Positions 36,292 through 45,879 of a stretch of DNA of 64,000 bases are shown here, in pieces (position 1 is the first letter of the stretch; every line of letters begins with the position of its first letter). Origin of the DNA: Homalodisca vitripennis (taxonomy: Eukaryota > Arthropoda > Insecta > Hemiptera > Cicadellidae); the NCBI RefSeq assembly GCF_021130785.1, contig NC_060214.1, positions 108,226,001 through 108,290,000 of the forward strand, in the 5' to 3' direction. Position numbers and translations under genes: made by a program. Under the pieces are notes generated by a model. It had not been told where the DNA came from, ran no database searches, and saw only the letters and a list, made by a program, of their open reading frames with translations.

Positions 36292-36640
36292 TTAATGAGC
36301 TCCGTCCAACAGCTCGTACACAGAGTAAAACGCATGTTTTATCAAGTACTGCTTAAAATTCTTTTTAAAGGATACCTCTGTTGAAGAAGTTGTCATCCTA
36401 TGCGGCAGAGCATTGAATATTTTATGAAAAACATATGACATGGATCTTGAAATTGTTGCTATAGTGGTGCGGAAGAGTGTATCTCTGTTTCTGATGGAAT
36501 ACAGATATGTAGGGAAATATTGCAGGTTTTTTAATGTATACATTGAGACATAAAATATAAACAGTGAAGGCAAAGTCAAAAGGAAGAGTTCAACATTTAG
36601 GAACAAAGCAAACATTAGTAATTTACTATTAAAGCGAGTT
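36292..36640 (-). pseudogene. Non-LTR retrotransposon ORF2 C-terminal end
   Basis: An uninterrupted minus-strand frame encodes the last ~110 residues of a LINE reverse transcriptase protein. Landmarks in order are LFLLTLPSLFIFYVSMYTLK (the 'L.ILTLPSLYIYE' helix), YSIRNRDTLF (the Y-N-T-R-N region), KIFNALPHRM (the 'K.FN.LP' box) and FKKNFKQYLIKHAFYSVYEL before the stop at 36292. An in-frame stop sits just upstream at about 36650, so the copy is 5'-truncated or decayed. It resembles the plus-strand relic at 18.0-18.26 kb. Confidence 0.8.
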
Positions 36641-36689
36641 ACGGAACTATTGTATTAGGTTGAAAAACAGCGCTGGTTGATATTCAAGC

Positions 36690-36900
36690 ACCTGTGTCAC
36701 GAAGGCTGTTATCAGTGTTGCGATAAGGTGATAACGGTAGGTCAGTGCCACCGCTACCGCGACATTGGCGATCACTCGAGTAGTGGCCGGGGCCACCGCG
36801 ACCTCTCCCCCGCTGATTAGATACCAGCAGAGCAGCCTCTCTTCATATCACAAGCAAACCTTCCGTTATTGCAACATCGTTGCGCTACTACATTGTAACA
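36690..36900. promoter_or_regulatory. GC-rich patch, possible promoter
   Basis: CpG- and C-rich sequence (gtgccaccgctaccgcgaca, ggccggggccaccgcgacct) stands out from AT-rich flanks. No open frame, TATA box or splice site was found to confirm a gene start. Confidence 0.2.
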
Positions 36901-37011
36901 CGCCTGCAAACTTTGATCGGCTGGATGACACAATGTGGTACTGAAATTGCGGTGGTTGAATAAGTCCAAGTCTCAGTGAAGCAACTTTTGGCCTCCGAAG
37001 TCTTACGGAAG

Positions 37012-37943
37012 AATAAAAATACAATTGGGAAGCGCAACGCTCATAACATCAATTTTCTTCCTTGGATCATCTAAAATTCTTCTGTATTCAATATCTTCAA
37101 GGAAATACTTCGAGAGCCCCTTGAGGGAACTGAAGATACCCAGTATTGTCAGTATTATTGTCAGTCTTGACAATAATACTCATATATCTCCCGCTATGAA
37201 CGATGATATGTTTATAAAGTAAATGTGTACGCCAGTTAGTTTGTACGTATTCCGTAGAAACACATAAATAGTTTAGTTTTAGACATTTTAAAATAAAAAT
37301 AAATTACAATATAGGTGATTTACATTCTTTTAAATTTACTTATTGATTTAACTGATGAAGAGTATTAGTCACCGTAGTTTTGGTGATTGTAGCACAAGTA
37401 GGCTATTCTTATGGATGTGTGAAATCTTATGTGAAATTGGAACTTCTGAATCAACAGGTTTTTTTCTTTTTTTTTGAGAAAACTAATTAGTCATCTCTTA
37501 TGATTGACTGTATAAAGGATAATATTTTGTGAAATAAGGTACATCAATTTTCCCGAGTACAGACTTGCAGATGAACAACAAAAGGATGTTTTATCACTAA
37601 AATAGAGTTTTTTAATTTCTTAACTTTCTCGTCATGATATCCATATCAAACCAATAATAGGCATTGCTCCAATAAGCAGAGAGCTTCAAGAAAGTGGCGG
37701 ATAGTTGTAGTTGTTGGGTTTATCAGAGAATCACTAAATAGATTTTTATTTCTTAATTTCTCCTCATGATATCAACTGTTGTTACCCACTGAGGCAATAA
37801 CCAGAGAGCTTCAAGAAAGTCGCTGACTGCCACAGTAAAAATACAATTTGAAAGGGCAATGTTCTTAAAATCAATTTTAATCTTTGGACATCTAAAATTC
37901 ATCTATGGTCAAGATCTTCAAGGAAAACTCCTCGAGAGCCCCA
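37012..37943. repeat. Two related direct-repeat pairs
   Basis: Block 37012-37120 (aaaaatacaattgggaagcg... tcatctaaaattcttctg... cgagagcccc) recurs at 37837-37943 with about three quarters identity. Between them, 37608-37705 (tcgtcatgatatc... cagagagcttcaagaaagtg) recurs at 37741-37830 (cctcatgatatc... cagagagcttcaagaaagtc). This suggests one composite unit duplicated and then rearranged. Confidence 0.6.
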
Positions 37944-38011
37944 CGACGATTGATGAGTACTTGATAATCGATGCCATATAAGCTCGTGCTGGCTACAGGA
38001 GAAAGACTTAC

Positions 38012-38248
38012 TAAAACTTGCAGGCAATTTTAGTGCAGTTCTCTGTTATTCCTATATTCGTAGTGGTGTTGGATAAGGAAAACGCCATGACATTGAAAGA
38101 GCCTGTGATTCGGTCTTCTTATTTGCAAACAGCTGGTGATGCGGATGGGATGTTCTTTGTTAGTAGTCTATTGGACTGTAGACATACAGCATCAGATACT
38201 ATTATTTATTCAATTCTGGGAAAGAATGAAATAGAAAAGGTTAGAAGA
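38012..38248 (+). CDS. Open segment of weak coding character, possible exon
   Basis: A 79-codon open stretch includes FSVIPIFVVVLDKENAMTLK after a possible acceptor (tttagtgcag, ending about 38037) and ends near a possible donor-like GTTAGA at about 38240. It contains a hydrophobic start and a mixed, soluble C-terminal half. No family recognised. The splice sites are mediocre and the frame could be chance. Confidence 0.15.
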
Positions 38249-38285
38249 TGATAAACTTTGTAGTTGATGCTATTTCATAAACTTT

Positions 38286-38630
38286 TCAGTTGCATTGCAC
38301 AAAGTTCTGTTTTTGATTCTTATCAAATTGTCGTGGGCTTTCTAATCCTACAAATCTAACATCTAGCCAGTCGTACAAGAGCAAATCACCTACGGGCATT
38401 ATGAACCAAACAATCATTAGGAACATATCTCCGATTAAATCTAAATTGCGATCAGTTTCAGCAGATTCCTTACCTGATTTTATCTCAGTGTTAATTTCCT
38501 GGTACTTTAAAAGTTCCAGTTTAACGCCTTTAGTGACAACAATTACATTTCGAAATTGGAACACATTTAATTTGAAGGGAATATGTAAAGAATGACATTT
38601 CATAGTGATTAAAGCTATATTCAGTATCAT
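38286..38630 (-). CDS. 114-codon open frame, unrecognised
   Basis: This is one of the longer minus-strand frames outside repeats. It has an acidic/basic mid-section (LKYQEINTEIKSGKESAETD) followed by a hydrophobic run that could be one membrane helix (LIGDMFLMIVWFIMPVG). No family is recognised and no promoter or splice site anchors it. It lies in single-copy-looking sequence next to the plus-strand frame at 38.0-38.25 kb. It may be a gene fragment or chance. Confidence 0.2.
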   Translation of the reverse strand: MILNIALITMKCHSLHIPFKLNVFQFRNVIVVTKGVKLELLKYQEINTEIKSGKESAETDRNLDLIGDMFLMIVWFIMPVGDLLLYDWLDVRFVGLESPRQFDKNQKQNFVQCN

Positions 38631-38639
38631 AAAGCAAAA

Positions 38640-39330
38640 TAAACAATCTTAAGAGTTTTCTTTTAAGTCATTCCTGGCACACCCTATAAAGCCGTCTTGC
38701 AGTAGAACTTCTCATCCACATTCATCCACATACGTTAATTTCTAGATTGGTCACCTCGGCCAGGGAGTCTCTCTTGACCTTCAATTCCCTTAATTAACAA
38801 AGTACGTTTGCACCAATTAACACAGTCACTATTAACGCTTCCGGGAAAGCAGAGCAGCGCGGCGACCCTCAATTGAGTCAAGAGGGGACCTCAACCTCCA
38901 CCTAGCCTCAACCGTGAGAGCAATATCTGTTATCGGCCCCCTCCCCTTATCACTTATCAATTCGACCTCGCATCAACGATCTTCAAGTTCAGTCTGGATT
39001 ACTAAATCGTCTATTGGTATAATACGATTTATTGAACCTTTTCAGAGGAGGATTTCTCACAAGCCTTTGGAGGATTTGGTCATATTAACCCTAACAGGAA
39101 AAGGAACTTAATAAGGTGGCTCTCTTTATTATAATGCCTTAATTGGCCAGTACTTACGAGATTGCATTGCAGATTTGTGGCTTGGTATTACTATTTCTTT
39201 TATTTTTTCAACCACAATTAGAAATCAACTACAATTTAAATCGTGTGTAATGAAAATGCAACTTCTTTTAAACAGAATGATAGGTTTTTACTATTATTGA
39301 GAACCAGACAGGACATTATGAAATCGTGTT
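38640..39330. other. No gene recognised
   Basis: Slightly GC-richer around 38840-38940. No motif was identified. Confidence 0.3.
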
Positions 39331-39339
39331 GACCTTTCT

Positions 39340-39800
39340 TCCTTCCGTCCGTGTGATAACTCTCGATAGGTTATAGAAAATTGAAGCTCCGTCTGTCTGT
39401 GTGTTTTTAAATCGATAACTCTTGACAGGAATGTCCTAGATACTTAAAACTTCGAATATAGGTTCCTCTTAGCCCAAAGAACAATTCTATTCATTTTGGG
39501 ATCGAAATGACAAACGCAGTTCTTCCTTCTGTCTGCCTTTCTTTGTCCGTCCGTGCATTAACTCTTAATAGAAAGATCCTACATAAATGAGACTTGGTGT
39601 ATAACTTGGCCCAAGAAATAGCCCTATTGAATTTGGGGTCAAAAGGTCAGAGAACACTGTCTGTCCATATGGCTGTATGTGCTATAACTCTTAATAGAAA
39701 TTTAATAGGGACTTGAAAATTGGTACTTAGGTTCCTCGTAACCGAAGGAAGAACCATATTGATTTCTTGGAAGTACGGCCTTCTATATTCCGTTATATTG
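39340..39800. repeat. Degenerate tandem family with CTGTCTGT/CCGTCCGTG core
   Basis: Successive segments repeat the order: pyrimidine-rich gtccgtccgtg or ctgtctgtctg, then ataactcttaatag, then cttgaaaattggta, then aggttcctcttagcccaaag, then attttgggatcaaaaggtca. The ataactct marker occurs near 39358, 39416, 39560 and 39685. The same family recurs at 45.17-45.37 kb. Confidence 0.65.
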
Positions 39801-39809
39801 GTTTATTCA

Positions 39810-42640
39810 AACAAAATGTATATGTATGTTACTCATAACAGTATCTGTAAAATATACCTTTAATACCCCGATGACTAACGTTTTAACAAGGAGACATTTT
39901 ATACTTATTTTACTTAGATAAGATGTTGTTAACAATTCTTTTGGTACGATGTTCTCGTGATATTATTTAGTTAATTTAATATAGTAATCCACTATGTTTT
40001 ATTTCAGTCCATATTTCGAGATAGGTCTGATAATCCATTGCGAGAATCAGTAAAAGTGCAATTTTTTAAATGGAGCTTTTTTGATTGAAACGTGCTATGC
40101 GTTCAATTTTTTCAAACTAGAGCTCTAGTTTGTCGTAAAGTTTAATATCTTGTAGAGCTGTAAGAAAAAATACGAGTGCTATAAAAGAAAATTCTGATCA
40201 TTGACAGAGATGGTGTGAAGTGTGGTTTTCAATCTCATCTTAATCTAAAGAGTGGGAATTCAAGCGTTCAACTGCTTCAGCACCTTATGTCAACAAAGGG
40301 ATCACAAAGGTGGAAATTTCATTCAAACAACTTTCCACATTGTTTTTAATTTATTTGAAAAACTCGTTAATATCAACAGTTAGTAGAAATTAAAGGACCG
40401 AGAACATGTATGAAAAGTTGTGTATTTCATCTTTCGAATTTTGTTATTCTTACCAATAGACAAACAGGGCTGCAATATAAAATATTTATGCAATAAAGAA
40501 AGAAAGTTAGAAGTATAAAATTATGTTGATTTAGATTTATTTTATTTATTTTATTAACAATTACTTGATGTATTCTTCCTTTATAACTCAACCTAAACAG
40601 TATAATTGACATCACAGTAAAATATCTTTAAATTTGGCTTTTTTTATATATTTATACAATTTCAAATACGCAAGTGTCAGAAAAGTTTACCAAAGAAATC
40701 CTAAATTCTTATATATCAGCACTAGTAGATTCCTTATTGGTCCAAATTGGTCTAACAGGTCACTGCCTTTCAGCAACTGGCATTTCTGAGACTTCAAATG
40801 ATCCCAAAAGCCAAACATTTTCAAAGGATGGACTATTTATCAGGACCGAACATCCCACAGTTTAGGAGTTCTCAGAAGTTTAAAGTCATCAGAAGTCCCA
40901 ATATTATTAGGAAATCAGTAAAACCGGAAAACAGTACAGAGGAGGTCTCAAAAAGTCTGATGGTCTAAGAGACTTATCGGTCCTCCTAGATAATTATTTT
41001 CGAAGGTTGCAATCTCAAAGTGCTTTAATTCAGCTAAAAGTTACCAAGAGATGGGCTAGTGCCCTTTAGCTTCATTAGTTAAGGGCTTCAAGAAGCGAGG
41101 TGAATTGCGGTGACCGAAGGTTCCAAAGGAGTTGCAGCTCCTAGAGACGAAGTGATGCAGGAAATTGGAGACTGGAATCATACCTCCATCGGGGATTCCA
41201 ATACGCTTGAATGTGAGGAAGGTGGGTGCTACTAGATACACGGTTGGCTAATAAGAGATCGTAAAGGGGGAAGAATCCTAAGTTCTGTTGAAACTAGGTG
41301 AAGATATTCGTGGCTAATAATGACACAAATATAGAGCCATCAGAGATCGGAAAGTCGAGGATTCCGGGGTACTACTGAGACCAGCCGCCTAGAGAATGGA
41401 ATCTTCTAGAAATCAGATATTTCCTGCAATACTCTGCATCGATGCTAGATAGATCCATAAGCGAGGAATCAAAGAAATCAGTAGATCCTGAAGGCTGGAG
41501 GGTTTTAGAAGTTAGGTTGTAAAAGAGGCTGCAAACTTTCAGGGACCGTGTAGTTCCAATACCCAGAAGTTGAAAAATAAATTTTTTTCTGAAAAACTTC
41601 ATAAATCTACTTCTTATAGCCAGTAAACTACAATAAAATATATTCTTAAATATAAAAAAATATTGTTCAATAAAGTTGCTTTGGTCTGAGTGCTGGACCA
41701 GAAGTACACATGGCAAATTTATTACAACTGCCTAATTGGATGATATATGTAGGCCTGATCTCTGGACGATCCCAATACAATAAAAACTCAAATGTTTTCA
41801 AGCTTAACACCCTTTTAAGGAGAAGCCCGTTGGCTTTTATCATTATATTGCCCACACGTATAGCCGACTGGCCTGTGTAAGGATTTAATCAAACAGAATA
41901 AGGCAATGAGCCTATACAGTTCAATCAAAAGTTGTGAGCAAACGTTATGACCATAGACAAGATTACAGTGTCCCCTCTCAAACTAACCCCATAGACCGTG
42001 CCACCCCTGGAATTCCCACATTAGAAACCTTCTCTAACTCTTCACCATACTAGTTTGGAAAGGACGAAGAAAAATTAGTATCGAATACCTTACACCGACG
42101 CGGCACTGATTCGACCTTGAGTATTGTTCGATGAGGATATTTCGGGCTTGTGACAGTATATCGGATGGCCCACATGCCACTCCAGCACATTACCATACAA
42201 TCGCTGCAGGTGTCGCCATCTCCATAACGCTGACTGGAGGCTCCAGTCGAGGGAACACAATCCATCCACAAGAATTACCGATTGAGAGAAACGATAGGTT
42301 AATCACAGCTTACAGTGGCAAAGATTCTGATAATGGTGTACAGTCAGAACTATTTGTAATTATTTGTTTTAGGTATAGTCAAAGGAGTTATAAGGGAGAG
42401 GAAGCCGGTGGCCGCGCGGTGTTGGGTGTCGGATTTTGAATTAGAGTGGTTATTAGAGATCCTGCCTGTAACGGAGCCCTATTATTGAGTTACTATATTA
42501 GATTGTATAGTTACACAAGAGATAACTCATCCATTGCTACAAATTGAGGCACGGGAAATAGAACGCTCGGATTGCCATCTGTGGAGGAAGAGGCACAAGC
42601 AGTATTTACTGTAGATGGACAATCAAAGTTACAGTGACGC
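39810..42640. other. No gene recognised
   Basis: Includes a purine-rich stretch (about 40890-41400) and scattered short frames, none with a motif. A C-rich region near 41980-42200 likewise shows no identifiable feature. Confidence 0.35.
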
Positions 42641-42647
42641 AGCCCTA

Positions 42648-43203
42648 GCGTCGGCCTTCAGAACTAACTGAAATAATTCCGCGGACCTCATAACCAACTG
42701 AATTAATAACGCCGACCTCATAACTAACTGAGATAATCCCGCGGACCTCGTAACTAAGTGAAATAATCCCGCGGACCTCGTAACTAACTGAAATAATCCC
42801 GCGGATCTCATAACTAACTGAATTAATAACGCCGACATCATAACTAACTGAGATAATCCCGCGGACCTCGTAACTAACTGAATTAATCCCGCCAATCTCA
42901 TAACTAACTGAAATAATCCCACGGACCTCGTAACTAACTGAAATAGTCCCGCGGACCTCGTAACTAACTGAAATAATCCCGCAGACCTCATAACCGACTG
43001 AAATAATCCCACGGACCTCATAACTAACTGAATTAATAACGTCGACCTCATAACTAACTGAAATAATCCCGCGGACCTCGTAACTAACTGAAATAGTCCC
43101 GCGGACCTCATAACTAACTGAATTAATCCCTCGGACCTCATAACTAACTTAATTAATCCCTAGGACCTAATAACTAACTGAAATAATCCCGCTAACCTCA
43201 GCA
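42648..43203. repeat. 30-bp minisatellite, about 18 copies
   Basis: The unit is close to taactaactgaaataatccc followed by gcggacctcg. Variants alternate between 'ccgcggacctcg' and 'aacgccgacctca' endings, with one to four substitutions and almost no indels. Because 30 is a multiple of three, the minus strand stays open for 170 codons (42629-43141) reading a ten-residue repeat like RSAGLFQLVT. I regard the open frame as a by-product of the period: no start context, promoter or flanking coding sequence supports a protein. Confidence 0.9.
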
Positions 43204-43806
43204 CACCGTCCATATGAATTATTTATCTCCTATGTAATTAATAACATAATAAATACTATACGAACCTTCCCCTCACTTTGCTTGTTACGTTCCAATAATT
43301 CCCCATTCTTAGAAAAATGGTAAGATGGCGAGTTAATTACTAACCTAATTAATATTATCATTCTGTATGGTATAAAGAACAGTGTATTAATATCTTATTC
43401 AAGACATAGGTTAGAACACAACTACATAAACATTACATTACATTGTTTTGTTCATAAGACATACCCTGCATAGGACGTTCGACTGGATATTCTTAAACGT
43501 CTCGACCTTTTATTTCGTATTAACCAACAGCCTCTGTTATGGGTAAATTATCGTGGCTATTTAACTTTTTGTCATGCCATGAATTTCTGCTCGATCTTAC
43601 TGCATCAGGTTTATATGATATGTAATAATGTGATTCCGGACAAATTTGGTAGATTGTTGCTTTTTCTAGTCTCACGAATGTCTTTTATTTATAACCTCTT
43701 CTTCCAGGATGAATATAATGAAAATATATATGTCACTGTAAGAACTGGTCTTGCAGATATTGACTAACACCGGTAACTAATTTTGGTAGTAACTGCTCTT
43801 CTGTAG

Positions 43807-43899
43807 ATGGAAGTAGATTTTGTGACCCACTGGCCTCTGAGCTGGAGAGCCTAGTGAACATCAAGGAATGTTTCTTTGATGAAGCAGAGCTAGATAAAG
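43807..43899 (+). CDS. Isolated coding-like exon, unrecognised protein
   Basis: A 93-base segment is bounded by a good acceptor (ctgctcttctgtag, ending 43806) and a donor (AAAG then GTCAGA, intron from 43900). In the only fully open phase (1-1, symmetric) it encodes SRFCDPLASELESLVNIKEC and then FFDEAELDK. Codon use is clearly unlike the surrounding AT-rich DNA (CTG, GCC, GAG, AGC, AAC, ATC, AAG). The peptide is acidic and helical. I do not recognise the family. Neighbouring exons were not found; a good acceptor at 43707 leads only into a 30-base candidate whose phase does not match. Confidence 0.4.
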
Positions 43900-44100
43900 G
43901 TCAGAATCATCATTGGAACAGTTTGTTATAAGTATTTTTTTTATACTTCAGGAAGTATTTATCTTCGCGAGCGTAACGCTTTGCTGATCTATTGGATCTT
44001 GGAGAATTTAGGCTTGGAATTATATGATTAAAGTACCATTATTTTTCAAATAAGTGTGAGTACAGTACAAAGTCGATGGTACTGATAAAAAAATACTTAG

Positions 44101-44180
44101 GTCACAGACAGGATTTGAACCTGCGCTATCTCTAACTCAGACCCAAAGTCCAACGTCTTAGACCGCTCGACTATCGGCAC
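44101..44180 (-). tRNA. Class II tRNA-like sequence (Leu-type body), probably a pseudogene
   Basis: On the minus strand the D-arm gtcgagcggtctaagac is intact and the T-arm gcaggttcaaatcctgt pairs fully (one G-T) with a perfect B-box. A 12-base variable arm separates the anticodon and T-arms, as in class II tRNAs. The anticodon stem pairs with two G-T wobbles, and its loop ctttggg gives anticodon TTG, which would be Gln and does not fit a Leu-type body. The acceptor stem pairs at only four of seven positions. I therefore read it as a decayed tRNA-Leu-derived copy. Confidence 0.5.
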
Positions 44181-44272
44181 TACCAGATTATTATTTTAAA
44201 ATCAGAATAATTCAATTGAATATCCCGGTTTCCGGGATATGATGTAAAGAAACGTATTTTTAAATTCTAATT

Positions 44273-44566
44273 TTACATAAGATGACTATGTAGATTTAAA
44301 ATCTTCAACATAAAAAAATAGCTTTTTCCAGACAATTGAAAAATATCGGAGCCACATCCACGACCAAGGTCGATTACATGTACTTGTGAGTAGTAAAGTT
44401 TCTTCCTGATTGTCTTTTTGCAATTTAGTGCATGTCTTGCATTCCGTAAATATGACGTGATATCATGTGCCGTTTTTGGCCAAAATACGTGTTCTCTAGC
44501 CACTTGTAGTGAAGCTTGAGTTCCTCTGTGGCATAAATGAATACGATGTACATCTAGTTTTCTCAT
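44273..44566 (-). pseudogene. Ty3/gypsy integrase N-terminal part, decayed
   Basis: The minus-strand frame contains the zinc-binding region typical of gypsy integrase: HLCHRGTQASLQVAREHVFW then PKTAHDITSYLRNARHALNC. The H-x3-H arrangement is present, but the second half of the C-x2-C pair reads R-N-A-R-H-A-L-N-C, so zinc binding is probably lost. It continues with DIFQLSGKSYFFMLKILN, matching the 'D.F...G..YL..VD' start of the catalytic core in which the aspartate is replaced. It sits ~110 bases downstream of the RNase H fragment, in the expected order. Confidence 0.75.
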
Positions 44567-44675
44567 TTGGGAAGAAACATAAAAAGGCGTCTAAAAATTA
44601 TACTCTCATGAATTGTCAGCTAGTCACGATACACCCAGTACTTTTGTTACATCATCCTAAAGTGCACCCTTATTA

Positions 44676-45075
44676 TCAGGCTAGCCAACCCTGATAATTT
44701 CTCGAAGTCTGTACAACTCTGCTTTTTTCATCAGTTAGCTTTTTAGCTTCAAGCAATTTATCTTTTGATATAACTACAACAATTCCTACTGTGAAAGCAG
44801 GTTCATCATTTTCGGATTGAAAAGTTGAAATTTCCATCATGATTCTTTTGAATTTGGGAGGACCTTTACTCATAGGGTTCTTAAAAATGGCTTCTAGTGG
44901 TGTGCGGTCAGTTTTATTGTTTAGTTGACTGAACCCCATATGTACTCGTGAAATCTTTTACAAGCTGTAGATATAGCGAGTTCTTTTTCTCGCTGGCTAT
45001 AACTTTGCTGATTGTTGTAAGAGATTTAGGTTTATAAGCACAAGATAATGGTATCAAATCTTTTAAGTGCGAATT
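44676..45075 (-). pseudogene. Ty3/gypsy RNase H domain, frameshifted
   Basis: Minus-strand segments in order: LSCAYKPKSLTTI (about 45040), REKELAISTACKRFHEYIWG (about 44980), then, after a frameshift and stop, RTPLEAIFKNPMSKGPPKFK (about 44890) and the downstream linker ending NYQGWLA. These match the standard gypsy RNase H signature 'YA.KSL', 'EKELLAI..A..RFHEYIYG' and 'KPLEAIFKKPL.KAPPRLQR'. At least two frame breaks occur. With the integrase piece it forms one dead element of which neither LTR was found. Confidence 0.75.
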
Positions 45076-45169
45076 CAGCACCTTTTATCAGTTCTATCGA
45101 CATTAAATTGTATTTATTCTCCTTTTCATTAAGGACTCGACAGGGACTAATTTAAATCGTTTTGTTATC

Positions 45170-45370
45170 CGTTGCAGACCTGAAACTCGGTACCTAGGTG
45201 CTTGGGGTCAAAGGGCAGTCCATATGTCTGTCTGTTCATCTGTCCGTCTATGTGATAACGATTAAAGGAATGGTCCTAGAAACTTGAAAATTGGCAGACA
45301 AGTTCCTCTTTATCCGTGAAAGAACTTTATTAAATTTCAAAAAGGAAAAAGACCACCTGTCCGTTATTTA
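45170..45370. repeat. Second site of the CTGTCTGT tandem family
   Basis: cttggggtcaaagggcagtc, then ctgtctgttcatctgtccgt, then tgtgataacgattaaaggaa, then cttgaaaattggcagacaag and ttcctctttat follow the same order as the units at 39.34-39.8 kb. Confidence 0.55.
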
Positions 45371-45879
45371 TTTTCTCTTTCATTACGTTATGTTGAGTCT
45401 TTCGATACTCCGCTGTATTGATTTATTCTATTTATTAAGGTCCTCCTGAAGGCCAATTTGAGTAATGGAAACAGTTTAAAGGAACGAATAATTTTTGGGG
45501 AATTAAAAGTGGAAATAAATTAATTTACAGAAAGTGTTACCATCTTCACTGATCATCCTTCATTCGGAAAATTATAGCACTGCCTCCTAAATCTAATGTG
45601 TGCATATACGAGCTTGTGTAATGTAACGTGGGCTTCTGAATATGATAACTGATTTAACTTATAATTGACTCTAACTAAACTTGGAACAAGGATAGTACTT
45701 ACACCCTTCTTGGATAAGTTAGTTATCCAGTAGGTCTATTAATCAACAAGAAGTACGCCACACCACGTGTCACGTAACAGACTTCACTGCGGTTGCTTGC
45801 AGAATTTGAAGTCCCTATATTGATTACTTCATCAACGGGAACACAGACAGAAGGTAAACATACAAAAGAGAAAATTTTA

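Noticed and set aside
42629..43141. 170-codon minus-strand frame as a repeat protein
   Set aside because: It is a direct consequence of a 30-bp (multiple of three) minisatellite; there is no promoter, splice signal or flanking coding sequence.
43707..43738. A 30-base exon upstream of the 43.8-kb exon (good acceptor and GTAAGA donor)
   Set aside because: Its possible phases do not match the open phase of the next exon, and it is too short to support alone.
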